Below the pieces are notes generated by a model. The model was given only the letters and a program-made list of their open reading frames with translations. It was not told where the DNA came from and made no database searches. The translations under genes and the position numbers were made by a program. A stretch of 64,000 bases of DNA from Tolypothrix tenuis PCC 7101 (GTDB lineage: Bacteria > Cyanobacteriota > Cyanobacteriia > Cyanobacteriales > Nostocaceae), in NCBI RefSeq assembly GCF_002368295.1, contig NZ_AP018248.1, positions 186,001 to 250,000 of the forward strand, read 5' to 3'. Shown here in pieces: positions 1-10,002 of the stretch. Within the stretch, counting starts at the first letter, position 1. Every line of letters starts with the position of its first letter.

Positions 1-3000
1 ATCTTAAAAATAAGATTATTGAGTTCGATAGTCAATCAATTCAAGTTAAACCGACCGACCGTGTTTTATTCTACTTTGCTGGTCACGGATTTGCTGAGGA
101 AGCACAAGATAGCGAAGATGGTAGACCGGCTGGTTATTTTATGCCTCAAGATGCAGATGATGGTAATTCCAATACCTGGCTATCCATGCAGAAGCTATAT
201 GCAGCTTTCTCTTCCTTAGACTGCCATCATTTATTAATGATTCTAGACTGCTGCTTTGCTGGCAGAATTTCTTGGGTTGGCAAAGGCAGAAATGCAGCAC
301 GCTCCCGTAAATTGTATCAACAAAGTTATGAGCATTTTATTAAACATCAAACTCAGCAAATCATCACTTCTGCCGCCTATGACGAGAAGGCACAAGATTC
401 ATTTCGTTTTGGACAAAGGGGAGATATTCATGGACATTCACCCTTCGCTTATTTACTGTTAAAAATCCTCCAAGGTAATTCTGATGGAGGTAAAGATAAA
501 TTCATTGAGGCAATTCTTGAAGACAAAGTAATTACTGTTCATGAGCTATTTACCTATCTCCAAAATCAACTGGGAAAAATCGCCCAAGGACAAACACCTG
601 CTCTTTCTCAGCCTCGAAAATATGATCAAAAAACAGGTGAATATGTTTTCCTCAAGGGGGAATACCTCTTTCCACTTCACAACTTTAATCTCCAAGACTT
701 AATACCCCTGAAGTTGGATGAAAATACTAATCCCTATAAAGGTTTAGCCTCATTTGAAAAAGAAGATAGTCAGTTATTTTTTGGCAGAAAACGGTTGATT
801 GAAGAGCCAAAAGCAGGTTTGCACACAAAAGTGAGTAACCATCCGCTTACAGTAGTTTTAGGCACTTCTGGCTCAGGTAAATCTAGCTTAGTCAAAGCTG
901 GTTTAATTCCGGCTTTAAAATTAGCAGAAGCATCTGGTCAGCAGCAATGGGTAATTCTTGATCCCATGCGACCTGGTGAGTCGCCATTAAATGCTTTGAA
1001 CAAGATATTGCCGCAGTCAGGGTCAGCTTCTTTTACTATTCTGAATTTAAATTATCAAGAAAAAAGCAAGGTTATCTATAATAAAATTAACGATTTAATT
1101 ACTAATAACTCTCAATTGTTATTAGTAGTTGATCAAGCTGAAGAATTATTTACTCTTTGTCAAAATCAAGAAGAACGTACAGATTTTATTAATCTATTGG
1201 CTCAGTTATTAAATAATTATCAACAACAGTTACGCATAGTATTAACTTTACGCTCGGAATTTGAACCTCAAATCAGAGATGCCATAAATGAAACCCACTG
1301 GCAAAAGCTTTGGAAAGATGGGAGGTTTATTGTAACTCCGATGAACAGGGAAGAGTTACAACAAGTAATCGAAGAACCTGCTGCCCAACGAGCATTATTT
1401 TTTGAATCTCCGAAGTTAGTCAACGATTTGATTGACGAAGTTGTCCAAATGCCAGGTGCTTTGCCCTTACTTTCTTTCACTTTGAGTGAGCTTTATTTAA
1501 AGTATCTCAAAGCGGAAGAAAATCTCGAAAGGAATGACCGAACAATTACTGAAGCAGATTATCAAGATATAGGTGGAGTTACACGCTCTTTAACCCAAAC
1601 TGCTGATAAAACCTATGACAAGTTAGTGCAAGAACAAGTTGACGAGCAAACTAAAAAAGCTTATGAGTTAACTATTCGTGATGTTATGCTGCGAATGGTG
1701 GCTATTAGTGGTGGTGAACTAGCTCGCAGAAGAGTATTAACATCTGAACTGGAGTATCCAGAACCAAAAAACGAACAAGCAAAAAAAGTAATCGATCGTT
1801 TTATAGAAGCGCGTTTGCTTGTTAAAGGAGTGGATGCAGAAGGTCAAAAATATGTAGAAGGTCAAGAATATGTAGAAGGTCAAAAATATGTAGAACCTGT
1901 TCATGATGCTTTGATCATAGGATGGGCGAAGATTAAGTATTGGCTGGATGAGAAGCAAGAGATCGTCAAACAAAAAAGTGGGTGGAATCCAATCAAGAAT
2001 TTGTTGATTGCTAGTAAAATCCCTCTGCCTTTAACATCGAAAAAAAATAGTGGTAAAAGCGATCGCCCTGAGGCTGAAAAGCAATTAAAAGTCAATCTTC
2101 CTTTACAAAGAGAAGTTAATACTTCTGCTAACAATTGGCGTAGCAAAAAAAACACTGACGGGAATAGAAAAGCTGTTGGTTTTTTTTGGAATGCTGATCC
2201 ACGTCTTGATTTACTAAAACAGGTACTCAATTCGGAAAACAACTGGCTTAACAAAGTAGAAGCGGAGTTTGTACAGCGCAGTGTCGAGCGAAAAGTCTTT
2301 AATACTCGTCGAAATTGGAGCATTGCGATCGCAGTTATGCTGGGGTTAGGTACAGGTTTAGTATTTTCTTTGATAGGACAGAGAAATGCACTGATAGGTC
2401 AAATCAAAGCTACTGGACAATCTGCAGAATCGAACTTACCAAACCAAGAGTTAAATGCTTTACTTGAGAGCTTACGAGCAGGAAAATCTCTTAAAGATTG
2501 GCCTGGATACTTATCCTTATTCAAGCCAGAAAGTAAGCTACCGTTTTTAAAACCAGACAGTGAGCTTCAACTGCAAGTGTTACAAACTTTACGAAAGATA
2601 TTCTATGTAGCTAAAGAACGTAACCGCGTAGAAGTGCCTCCAGACTTTAAGAAGATGTTTTTTACGCCTGATGGTACGTTACTAATTGCTACAGCAGGAA
2701 ATGATGGTATTGTCCACTTACAAAACTTGAAGGGAGAAAAACTACCCAAAGTATTTTCAGGGCATAAAGATGAAGTAAAACTTGATGTTGATCGGGATGG
2801 TCGGTCATTAGCAACTATTGATCAACAAGGAACTGTTCGCCTGTGGAACTTAGAAGGCAAGCTGGAAGAGCCACCAAAGCTTGTAGCCTCTATCCCACAG
2901 TCTTCTTATTCCAATGTATATGAACGTGGAATTATTTTCAGCCCTGACGGTAAGAAGCTTGTAGCTTATGTAAATGGGGAGCTTAAGAGCGATACAAGTC

Positions 3001-5729
3001 TCCCACATACTGTCTATCTGTGGGACTTATCAGGAAATGAACCGAAGCTATTGAAAAAGGATCAACGCATTTTCAGTAGTATTAGCTTTAATACAAAAAA
3101 CCAGCTAATTGTAGCTACCGACGAATCTAACGATACTCTCCGCTTGTCAAACTTTATGTCTGGAGAAAAGGTGGCGGAGTTCAAAGAATTTTCTGGAACC
3201 TTATTTGGCAATCTCGTTTTTAGCCCTGATGGTACAAACTTGGCAGCATATTTGGGAGCAGACTTGAGTACTGCCTACTTTGGAAGTTTAGATGATAAAT
3301 CGTGGCGTGAGTTTAAACCTATAAACAGAGCTTCAAGTATTATTTTTAATGCCCGTGGTGATCTGATTATTGGTCAAGAGGGTGATGGTATTATCGGTGT
3401 TTATAATCCATCTTTGATTAAAGACAGTTTTTCAAACGGCTTGAAATTTGAACTGAAAGGGCATCAAGGTAGTATTCGTGAAGTTATTTCTAGCTCAAAC
3501 GGCAGCAAATTTGCTAGTCGAGGTAATGATAATACCATTCGCTTGTGGGAAATAAATAACAAGCCAGTGGCAGAGTTAAGCAAAATTCCGAACTTAATAA
3601 GTATAAGCATCAGTCCCGATGGTAAGCAATTAGCTGTTGTAGAAAGTGATGGCACTGTCCGTCTGTTGGATTTGAATGCTAAGGAGTTGAAGCGATTTGT
3701 AGATTTTCAAGGCATAATTAGCCAACTCATTTTTAGCCCTGATGGTCAGCAATTGGCTGCGGTGGGTAAAGATAATAGGATTCGTCTATTGGATCTGAAT
3801 GAGAAGGATTTGTATAAATCCCCAACTTTTGAAAAAACAATTAGCCAGTTTATTTTTCGTCCTGATGGTCAGCAATTGGCTGTCGTGGAGAATGATGGTA
3901 CTATCCATCTGTTGAATTTGAACAATAAAACTTGGAAAACCTTACCCGACAAGGTAAGTCCTAAACATGATGGAACTAGCCGTATCGCTTTTGGCTCGGA
4001 TGGTAAGCTGTTGGTGGTTAATTCACCATCTACTGACTCTAACCCAGCAGATGCAAACGATATAACTCTAAGTGAACTGAAGGCTGCGAAAGGGAAGGAA
4101 TTAGTTAAGTTTAAAGGTGCGGTGAGAACCTTCAATAGTATCGGTCTTAATACTCAAGGTAACTTATTCGCTAGTGCGGATATGGTAGATGACAGCAATC
4201 CTATCCCTGATATCCATATATGGGATATGTCGGGAAGGCTATTGACTACTTTCAAAGATCAGCGTCAAGGCAAAATCACTAATATAAGTCTTAGTGCTGA
4301 TGGCAACTTAATGGCTACTCTTGGCAAGGATGGCACTGCAAAGTTGTGGCGGATAGGAGGACTCGATGAACTCATAGAACAAGGTTGTAATTGGGTAAGT
4401 GATTATCTAGCCACCCTTGATGAGAACAACAGCGATCGCAAGTTATGCGAAGGTATTAGTGAGCCGGAAAAGCATGGGGAAATCAGCATGGGTGATAAAA
4501 CCCTAGTGCCAACCCTCACGAGTTTTAACAAACAAGCTGGTGTAGAGGCGATCAGCAATGGTGATTTTGATACAACTATCAAACACTTGCAAGCTTACCT
4601 TAAAAATACCCCTAACGATCCAGAAGCCTTAATTTACTTAAATAATGCCCGAATTAAGACTCAAAAATCCTACACTATTGCCATATCAGCTCCCATTGGT
4701 AGTGATGTGAATGGTGCTTTAGAAATGTTGCGTGGAGTTGCTCAAGCTCAAAATGAAATTAACCAAGCAGGAGGTATTAATAAAGTACCGTTGCGAGTGT
4801 TAATCGCTGATGATGACAACAAAGCCGATACAGCCAAGAAAATTGCCGAAGAATTAGTCAAAAATCCTGACGTAATCGGAGTTGTCGGACACTACGCTAG
4901 TGATGTCTCCTTAGCAGCAGGGGAAGTTTATCAAGCCGGAAAACTGACGGCGATTTCCCCTGTCAGTACCTCCGTTAAGTTGACAGGTTTTGGTAATTAC
5001 ATCTTTCGCACTGTTCCCAGCGATTCTGTAGCAGCAAAAGCATTAGCAGACTATATGCGATCAAAGTTAGGGAAGAAGAATGCAGCTGTATTCTATAACT
5101 CCAAAAGTGACTATAGCGAATCTCTCAAGTTGGAGTTTGTAAAATTTCTTTCTCAAGAAGGAGGACAGGTATCAAAGGATTTAGTGTTTAACTTATCCGA
5201 TCCCAATTTTAATGCGGCTCAAAGTGTAGAAAAGTCTATAGAGAACGGTGCTGAAGTTTTAGTATTACTGCCAAATTCTGAGAAACTAGATGATACCATG
5301 CAAGTCGTGAAAGCAAACAATCAGCGACTTCCGATTTTGGGTGGTGATGATGTTTATGCACCAAAAACATTACAAATTGGTGCAGCAGATGCAAATGGCA
5401 TGATTGTTGCAGTTCCTTGGCACATTCTCGCCTCTGACCCCAATTTTCGAGCCACCTCCAGACGGCGTTGGAAAGCAGATGTTAACTGGCGGACTGCCAT
5501 GTCTTACGATGCTACCATAGCCTTAATTACTGCTCTTCAACAAAACCCCACCCGTGAAGGATTAGCTCAAACCCTTCGTTCACAAGATTTTGTAGCGAAA
5601 GGTGCAACAGGGGAGGTTAAGTTTGATGCAAAGGGCGATCGCAGCAATCGGGGAATCCAACTTGTCAAGATTCAAGCTAATCCCCAATCTCGCTCTAAAT
5701 ATGGCTATGATTTTGAGCCTGTACCTTAG
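1..5729 (+). CDS. Caspase-STAND NTPase-WD40-periplasmic binding protein fusion (5' truncated)
   Basis: The frame is open from the window edge, so the N-terminus is missing; about 1,908 residues are visible. The order is: a caspase-like p20 domain with His in FAGHG (nt ~84) and Cys in DCCFAG (nt ~250); an nSTAND-type NTPase beginning NPYKGL (nt ~730) with Walker A GTSGSGKSS (nt ~862) and a Walker B-like LLLVVDQAEE; a short VEGQKY-type repeat (nt ~1840-1890); one hydrophobic segment (nt ~2310-2375); a WD40-like beta-propeller (nt ~2640-4350); a TPR-like linker; and a LivK-type branched-chain amino-acid/ligand binding domain (nt ~4670-5720). A single membrane span would place caspase and NTPase inside the cell and propeller plus binding domain outside, which suggests a ligand-gated protease or cell-death sensor. 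The domain calls are firm; the function is inference. Confidence 0.85.
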   Translation, partial: LKNKIIEFDSQSIQVKPTDRVLFYFAGHGFAEEAQDSEDGRPAGYFMPQDADDGNSNTWLSMQKLYAAFSSLDCHHLLMILDCCFAGRISWVGKGRNAARSRKLYQQSYEHFIKHQTQQIITSAAYDEKAQDSFRFGQRGDIHGHSPFAYLLLKILQGNSDGGKDKFIEAILEDKVITVHELFTYLQNQLGKIAQGQTPALSQPRKYDQKTGEYVFLKGEYLFPLHNFNLQDLIPLKLDENTNPYKGLASFEKEDSQLFFGRKRLIEEPKAGLHTKVSNHPLTVVLGTSGSGKSSLVKAGLIPALKLAEASGQQQWVILDPMRPGESPLNALNKILPQSGSASFTILNLNYQEKSKVIYNKINDLITNNSQLLLVVDQAEELFTLCQNQEERTDFINLLAQLLNNYQQQLRIVLTLRSEFEPQIRDAINETHWQKLWKDGRFIVTPMNREELQQVIEEPAAQRALFFESPKLVNDLIDEVVQMPGALPLLSFTLSELYLKYLKAEENLERNDRTITEADYQDIGGVTRSLTQTADKTYDKLVQEQVDEQTKKAYELTIRDVMLRMVAISGGELARRRVLTSELEYPEPKNEQAKKVIDRFIEARLLVKGVDAEGQKYVEGQEYVEGQKYVEPVHDALIIGWAKIKYWLDEKQEIVKQKSGWNPIKNLLIASKIPLPLTSKKNSGKSDRPEAEKQLKVNLPLQREVNTSANNWRSKKNTDGNRKAVGFFWNADPRLDLLKQVLNSENNWLNKVEAEFVQRSVERKVFNTRRNWSIAIAVMLGLGTGLVFSLIGQRNALIGQIKATGQSAESNLPNQELNALLESLRAGKSLKDWPGYLSLFKPESKLPFLKPDSELQLQVLQTLRKIFYVAKERNRVEVPPDFKKMFFTPDGTLLIATAGNDGIVHLQNLKGEKLPKVFSGHKDEVKLDVDRDGRSLATIDQQGTVRLWNLEGKLEEPPKLVASIPQSSYSNVYERGIIFSPDGKKLVAYVNGELKSDTSLPHTVYLWDLSGNEPKLLKKDQRIFSSISFNTKNQLIVATDESNDTLRLSNFMSGEKVAEFKEFSGTLFGNLVFSPDGTNLAAYLGADLSTAYFGSLDDKSWREFKPINRASSIIFNARGDLIIGQEGDGIIGVYNPSLIKDSFSNGLKFELKGHQGSIREVISSSNGSKFASRGNDNTIRLWEINNKPVAELSKIPNLISISISPDGKQLAVVESDGTVRLLDLNAKELKRFVDFQGIISQLIFSPDGQQLAAVGKDNRIRLLDLNEKDLYKSPTFEKTISQFIFRPDGQQLAVVENDGTIHLLNLNNKTWKTLPDKVSPKHDGTSRIAFGSDGKLLVVNSPSTDSNPADANDITLSELKAAKGKELVKFKGAVRTFNSIGLNTQGNLFASADMVDDSNPIPDIHIWDMSGRLLTTFKDQRQGKITNISLSADGNLMATLGKDGTAKLWRIGGLDELIEQGCNWVSDYLATLDENNSDRKLCEGISEPEKHGEISMGDKTLVPTLTSFNKQAGVEAISNGDFDTTIKHLQAYLKNTPNDPEALIYLNNARIKTQKSYTIAISAPIGSDVNGALEMLRGVAQAQNEINQAGGINKVPLRVLIADDDNKADTAKKIAEELVKNPDVIGVVGHYASDVSLAAGEVYQAGKLTAISPVSTSVKLTGFGNYIFRTVPSDSVAAKALADYMRSKLGKKNAAVFYNSKSDYSESLKLEFVKFLSQEGGQVSKDLVFNLSDPNFNAAQSVEKSIENGAEVLVLLPNSEKLDDTMQVVKANNQRLPILGGDDVYAPKTLQIGAADANGMIVAVPWHILASDPNFRATSRRRWKADVNWRTAMSYDATIALITALQQNPTREGLAQTLRSQDFVAKGATGEVKFDAKGDRSNRGIQLVKIQANPQSRSKYGYDFEPVP

Positions 5730-5974
5730 TAAGGTTAATGTATGGTGTGAAAGTGCGATCGCTTGCCAACAGATTTACTATGCCTGGTTGCGAAGTGCGA
5801 ACAACTTACGTCGTGCAAGCCTCGCTCTTTTTGTGACAATGTACAACAGCCCTGTATTAGATTTGCACTTTTGTGCATAGATTAAAATTTTATCTCCAAT
5901 TAAAATCAGCACATACTTCAATATTTGTATTCTTAAACTAAAAACTTCACCTTATTTAACAGGGTTAGAATTTA

Positions 5975-6685
5975 ATGTCAGTAGTAAGCTTAGAAAAACA
6001 TCAACTTTTTGGGCATTTACCAGTGGAAAAAAAGCTGAATATTTTGGTTGTCGATGACCATCAATTAATTTTGACTGGGACTTTTGATGTATTAAGTAGA
6101 CAGTATCCAGAAGCGAATATACTGAAGGCGCAGACAGCCAAAGAGACACTAACTTTACTTCAATCTCAACAGTTTGACTTAATAATGATGGATTTGTCGA
6201 TTCCCAGTCAGCAAGGGGAAACAGCAGAAATTGATACGGGAATTAAGCTATTGCAAACTTTGCTTAAGGAATATCCAAATCGCAATTTCATGGTGCAAAC
6301 TAGTTACGTCAAGGCGCTAATCCGGATTAAACACGAGATTGATAATCATCAAGCAGGGTTTGCGATCGCAGATAAAGGATTACCGGAAGCCCAAATGCTG
6401 ATGCGGGTTAATTTAGCACTTCAAGGTGGCACTCACACCAAAGACATCAAAACAGGTATCGAACTCAAACCCGAATGGTTGGAGGTGTTGCGGTTGGCTT
6501 TTGAAGAGAGTTTGACAGATAAAGCGATCGCCGAGCGAATGTATAAATCAGAACGAGCAGTACGCACTTACTGGACGAAAATTCAGGATGTGTTGGGAGT
6601 GTATCCCGAAGACTGCAAACAAAGCGGTAAGAATATGCGAATCCAAACCGAAGTTCGTGCCCGTGAAGAAGGTTTAATTGATTAA
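5975..6685 (+). CDS. NarL/FixJ-type response regulator
   Basis: 236 aa. An N-terminal receiver domain shows the acidic pair in LVVDDHQ, a phospho-acceptor Asp in LIMMDLSIP and the conserved Lys in IADKG. A C-terminal helix-turn-helix-like region (residues ~165-236) contains LTDKAIAERMYKSERAVRTY, as in LuxR/NarL DNA-binding domains. It lies 29 nt upstream of a CHASE2 histidine kinase on the same strand, so the two probably form an operon and a cognate pair. The target genes are not evident. The first ATG, at the head of the receiver domain, was chosen. Confidence 0.85.
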   Translation: MSVVSLEKHQLFGHLPVEKKLNILVVDDHQLILTGTFDVLSRQYPEANILKAQTAKETLTLLQSQQFDLIMMDLSIPSQQGETAEIDTGIKLLQTLLKEYPNRNFMVQTSYVKALIRIKHEIDNHQAGFAIADKGLPEAQMLMRVNLALQGGTHTKDIKTGIELKPEWLEVLRLAFEESLTDKAIAERMYKSERAVRTYWTKIQDVLGVYPEDCKQSGKNMRIQTEVRAREEGLID

Positions 6686-6714
6686 TTATGATGGATGATT
6701 AAACCGGAAACAAG

Positions 6715-8601
6715 ATGCAAAGGAGAATCTGGAATCGCATTCGCCAAGAATTGGGATTGTGGTCGCAGGCTGCACCGCCTGGGATAATGGTGCTGGTTGT
6801 AGTGATATTGATCCGGATCGCTGGAGGAATGCAATCTTTAGAATGGATGCTTCTTGATACTATGTTACGTCTGCGTCCGATAGAAAAAATCGATGACCGT
6901 GTCGTAATTGTAGGTATTGATGAACAAGATATTCAATGGGTTGGACAATATCCGGTTCCAGATGAAAAAATTGCCGAATTACTGACTAAACTGGAAACCT
7001 ATCAACCATTAGCAATTGGATTAGATATCTTTAAAAACGTTCCTGTAGAACCTGGTGGTGAACAACTCCAACAGGTATTACAGAAAAATCGCAATATTAT
7101 TGGAATTGAAAAAATATTATCACCAGGAGAAACTCCCCCACCCCAAAATTTGCCACCCGACCAAATTGGATTTGTTGATTTAGCGAATGATGAAGATGGC
7201 AAAAATCGCCGTTATTTACTGTATACATCGAATCCTAAAAACTTAACAGAGGATAAATATTCTCTAGCACTAACTTTAATTATCAAGTACTTTAAAAAAA
7301 AGGGAATTAATATAAACTCTGGTATAAATGATCCGAATACAATCATGTTTAATCGGGTCGAATTACCCCGCATTACTAAGAATTTTGGTGGATACGTCAA
7401 TGTTGATGATGGCGGATTGTCAATTTTAATGAACTTCCGCAATAATTCTCAGCCTTTTATTGTTGTATCGCTACAAGATGTTCTCAATAATAAAGTTGAT
7501 GAGAATTTGTTGCGCGATCGCATTGTGTTGGTTGGCAATCGCAATATGAGCGCAGGTGATTTATTTTATACCTCTGCTGTGCAAAAATTAGAATTAAGAG
7601 GTGTAATTTACGGCATTGACTATCACGCTCATGTCATCAGCCAAGTCTTGAGTACTATAATCGATGGTCGCCCCATGTTGCACAGTTGGGTTGATATAGG
7701 AGAGTACTCATGGATATTCATTTGGGGTTTTCTGCCGATGGTGATTGGCAGGCTGACTCAATCTGTGTGGGAAAATCTACTGAGTGTTGCTGTAGCTGTA
7801 CTTTGTCTGTTTGGCTGCGGGTATGTAATGTTATGGGTGTGGGGGATCTGGATTCCTATAGCACCTAATTTGCTGATATTAGCGTTGAATGGTCTTGGTT
7901 TGAGTGCTTTTGCGTTTTACCAACATGATCGATTCTTGCGATCGCAAATTAGCGAACGTCAAAATACAATCCACCATACTTTCACCATAATTCATAATGG
8001 CCCTTTGCAAACTCTCGCCTATGGATTAAAACATCTGCGCGCTCAAGATATTCCCTACGAACAATTAGTTGGACAATTTGAAAAGCTGGATCGAGAAATT
8101 CGCGAAATTGGTGAATTTCTGAAACTTGAAGCATTAACAAAAGAAGAAAGTTTACGTTTGGGTAGCGGATTAATACTGGAATTAAACCGACCGCTTCACG
8201 ATTTATTATATGAAGTTTATTCTAGTACTTTAGAACGTCAAGATTTTGAAAATTTTAAAACTTTAAAAGTTAAAATCCGCAATTTTGAGCCGATGGATGA
8301 CAAGTATTTAACTCAAGAAGAGAAGCGGAGAATATGTCTATTCTTAGAAGAAGCTTTATGTAATGTTGGTAAACACGCTCAAGGAGTCAAGCGCGTTCAA
8401 GCATCGGGTATATATAGTGTGAATAAATATAAGTTGTCGGTCAAAGATAATGGTTCCGGAATTCAATCAAAGTCAGAAAGTAAAGGTACCAGAAATTCTA
8501 AAATCTTAGCCAAACAATTAGGCGGTGAGTTTCGGAGGGAATCGCTTTCTCCTCGCGGAACTATCTGCGAACTTAGTTGGACTCCTATGAGAAGATTTTA
8601 A
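6715..8601 (+). CDS. CHASE2-domain sensor histidine kinase
   Basis: 628 aa. An N-terminal membrane span (residues ~22-42) is followed by an extracytoplasmic CHASE2 sensor domain (~50-310, starting around VVIVGIDEQDIQWVGQ) and two to three membrane spans (~330-400). A HisKA_3-type dimerisation segment carries the likely phosphorylated His in IIHNGPLQT (~424). The HATPase domain has an N-box (EEALCNVGKHA) and a G-box (VKDNGSGI). The kinase class matches the NarL-type regulator immediately upstream. The signal is unknown; CHASE2 domains are presumed to sense extracellular conditions. Confidence 0.87.
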   Translation: MQRRIWNRIRQELGLWSQAAPPGIMVLVVVILIRIAGGMQSLEWMLLDTMLRLRPIEKIDDRVVIVGIDEQDIQWVGQYPVPDEKIAELLTKLETYQPLAIGLDIFKNVPVEPGGEQLQQVLQKNRNIIGIEKILSPGETPPPQNLPPDQIGFVDLANDEDGKNRRYLLYTSNPKNLTEDKYSLALTLIIKYFKKKGININSGINDPNTIMFNRVELPRITKNFGGYVNVDDGGLSILMNFRNNSQPFIVVSLQDVLNNKVDENLLRDRIVLVGNRNMSAGDLFYTSAVQKLELRGVIYGIDYHAHVISQVLSTIIDGRPMLHSWVDIGEYSWIFIWGFLPMVIGRLTQSVWENLLSVAVAVLCLFGCGYVMLWVWGIWIPIAPNLLILALNGLGLSAFAFYQHDRFLRSQISERQNTIHHTFTIIHNGPLQTLAYGLKHLRAQDIPYEQLVGQFEKLDREIREIGEFLKLEALTKEESLRLGSGLILELNRPLHDLLYEVYSSTLERQDFENFKTLKVKIRNFEPMDDKYLTQEEKRRICLFLEEALCNVGKHAQGVKRVQASGIYSVNKYKLSVKDNGSGIQSKSESKGTRNSKILAKQLGGEFRRESLSPRGTICELSWTPMRRF

Positions 8602-9201
8602 ATTTGAGATTTTATATCAATATAAATATTTTAAATATCACTTTAAAAAACTATAGCAATAATAAATATTTGTGAAATATTACAAAAAGTGCATTATTTG
8701 TTAAATTCTAACATTTCACAAATGAAATAGCATTGCTATATTTTTGTGTTTCAAAATTTGATTGTAAAAATAAATACTATAAATCAAAGCATTCTAATCT
8801 GCCGATGCTGTCCTAACCTAACCAGCAATATATAACAATCGAATACTACTCGGTTAAGGATTTTCAACTCGGAATTTGGCTTGGATAAAAGGTCAAAGGG
8901 TAGGAGTTAAAGGTTTTTTCTTGCCCCTTTTCCCCTTAACCGACAAGTGTTGTAAAAATTACTCATTCAGCCAGTGAAATCTCCACAGGGGACAGGAAAA
9001 AATCAAGTACGAATGTACTGATTATGTATAGCATTCAAAAGAATAATCACTAGATTTCAATCAAATATTCGATTGCATGAGAATTTTTTCCGAAAAATGT
9101 AAAAATCTATCTGTAGTGACTAAACAGCCCTGATTTTAGTTTTTTTCGCGTATTCTATTGCGTTTGCACTGTTAGATAACTATAAAATCAACAACAGCAC
9201 T
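8602..9201. other. AT-rich intergenic region with an imperfect inverted repeat
   Basis: No convincing gene is seen in these 600 bp. At 8651-8741 an imperfect palindrome has outer arms ATAGCAAT/ATTGCTAT and inner arms ATTTGTGAAAT/ATTTCACAAAT. It could be a small MITE relic or a transcription terminator for the upstream kinase operon. The remainder is presumably the promoter region of the DUF928 gene. Confidence 0.4.
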
Positions 9202-9930
9202 ATGAGATATCATCATTGGCGAAATAGCCGCAGACTTACAAGCTTAGTTGTGGGAGTGCTTTTCTTGATGACGACATTCCCCGCATTTGCAGAGTTTAAG
9301 CCACGCGATCGCAAACCAGCTAGCGGTAATAGTCGTGCAGGTGGTTCACGTGGATGTTCAAATAATGCTCTAACGCAGCTTGCACCGCAGACATTTATTG
9401 GGAAAACTGCTTCTACACGTCCAATCTTTGTTTGGTATATGTTAATTTCCCAAAATGTGCAATTCCGACTGTTTGAATTTGATTCAGCAAAAAGTGTCAA
9501 ACAAATCGGTAAAGTTCAAGAAATACCTACAATAGTGGGAATTAATCAGCTAAAACTTCCCCTAAATTACTCTGAACTCATAGTAGGTAAAACCTATTTA
9601 TGGCAAATTGCCATTAACTGCAATAATAACACAATTATTAACCATGCAGAATTTACTGTCATTAACTCTCAATCACTTCCTCAGAAAAAATTTACTAGCA
9701 TTCCAGAAAGTGTAAATTATTATGCTGTAAATGAACTGTGGTATGAAGCACTAGCAGCAGCATTGAAAGTTAGCGATCACGGTAAATTGGGGCCATTAGG
9801 GGCACAATTAGTTAAAGAGCTAGCAGAGTCAGAAATGCCAATGAATAGCGACAGTGAAATCAATAGAAAAAATATTCAGCAACGAATTGAATACCTCGAG
9901 AAAATCGCTAGCGAAAAAACAGAGAATTAG
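9202..9930 (+). CDS. DUF928 family secreted protein
   Basis: 242 aa with a signal peptide (hydrophobic LTSLVVGVLFLMTTFPAFA, cleavage near residue 30). The mature N-terminus contains the DUF928 hallmark RDRKPASGNSRAGGSRGC. The family is cyanobacterial and of unknown function. It often occurs beside CHAT-domain, CHASE2 and haemagglutinin genes, which is the arrangement here. The neighbouring TPR-CHAT gene converges on it. Confidence 0.75.
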   Translation: MRYHHWRNSRRLTSLVVGVLFLMTTFPAFAEFKPRDRKPASGNSRAGGSRGCSNNALTQLAPQTFIGKTASTRPIFVWYMLISQNVQFRLFEFDSAKSVKQIGKVQEIPTIVGINQLKLPLNYSELIVGKTYLWQIAINCNNNTIINHAEFTVINSQSLPQKKFTSIPESVNYYAVNELWYEALAAALKVSDHGKLGPLGAQLVKELAESEMPMNSDSEINRKNIQQRIEYLEKIASEKTEN

Positions 9931-9959
9931 TAACGCTGCGCGGAAGTCAAAAATTGCAG

Positions 9960-9979
9960 AGACGCGATTAATCGCGTCT
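9960..9979. terminator. Perfect 20-bp palindrome between convergent genes
   Basis: AGACGCGATT/AATCGCGTCT forms a perfect palindrome between the stops of the DUF928 gene and the convergent TPR-CHAT gene; a second partial copy of the arm follows. This GACGCGATTAATCGCGTC unit is a common Nostocales intergenic repeat and could act as a bidirectional terminator. Confidence 0.45.
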
Positions 9980-10002
9980 TTGAGTAGAGACGCGATTAAC
10001 TT

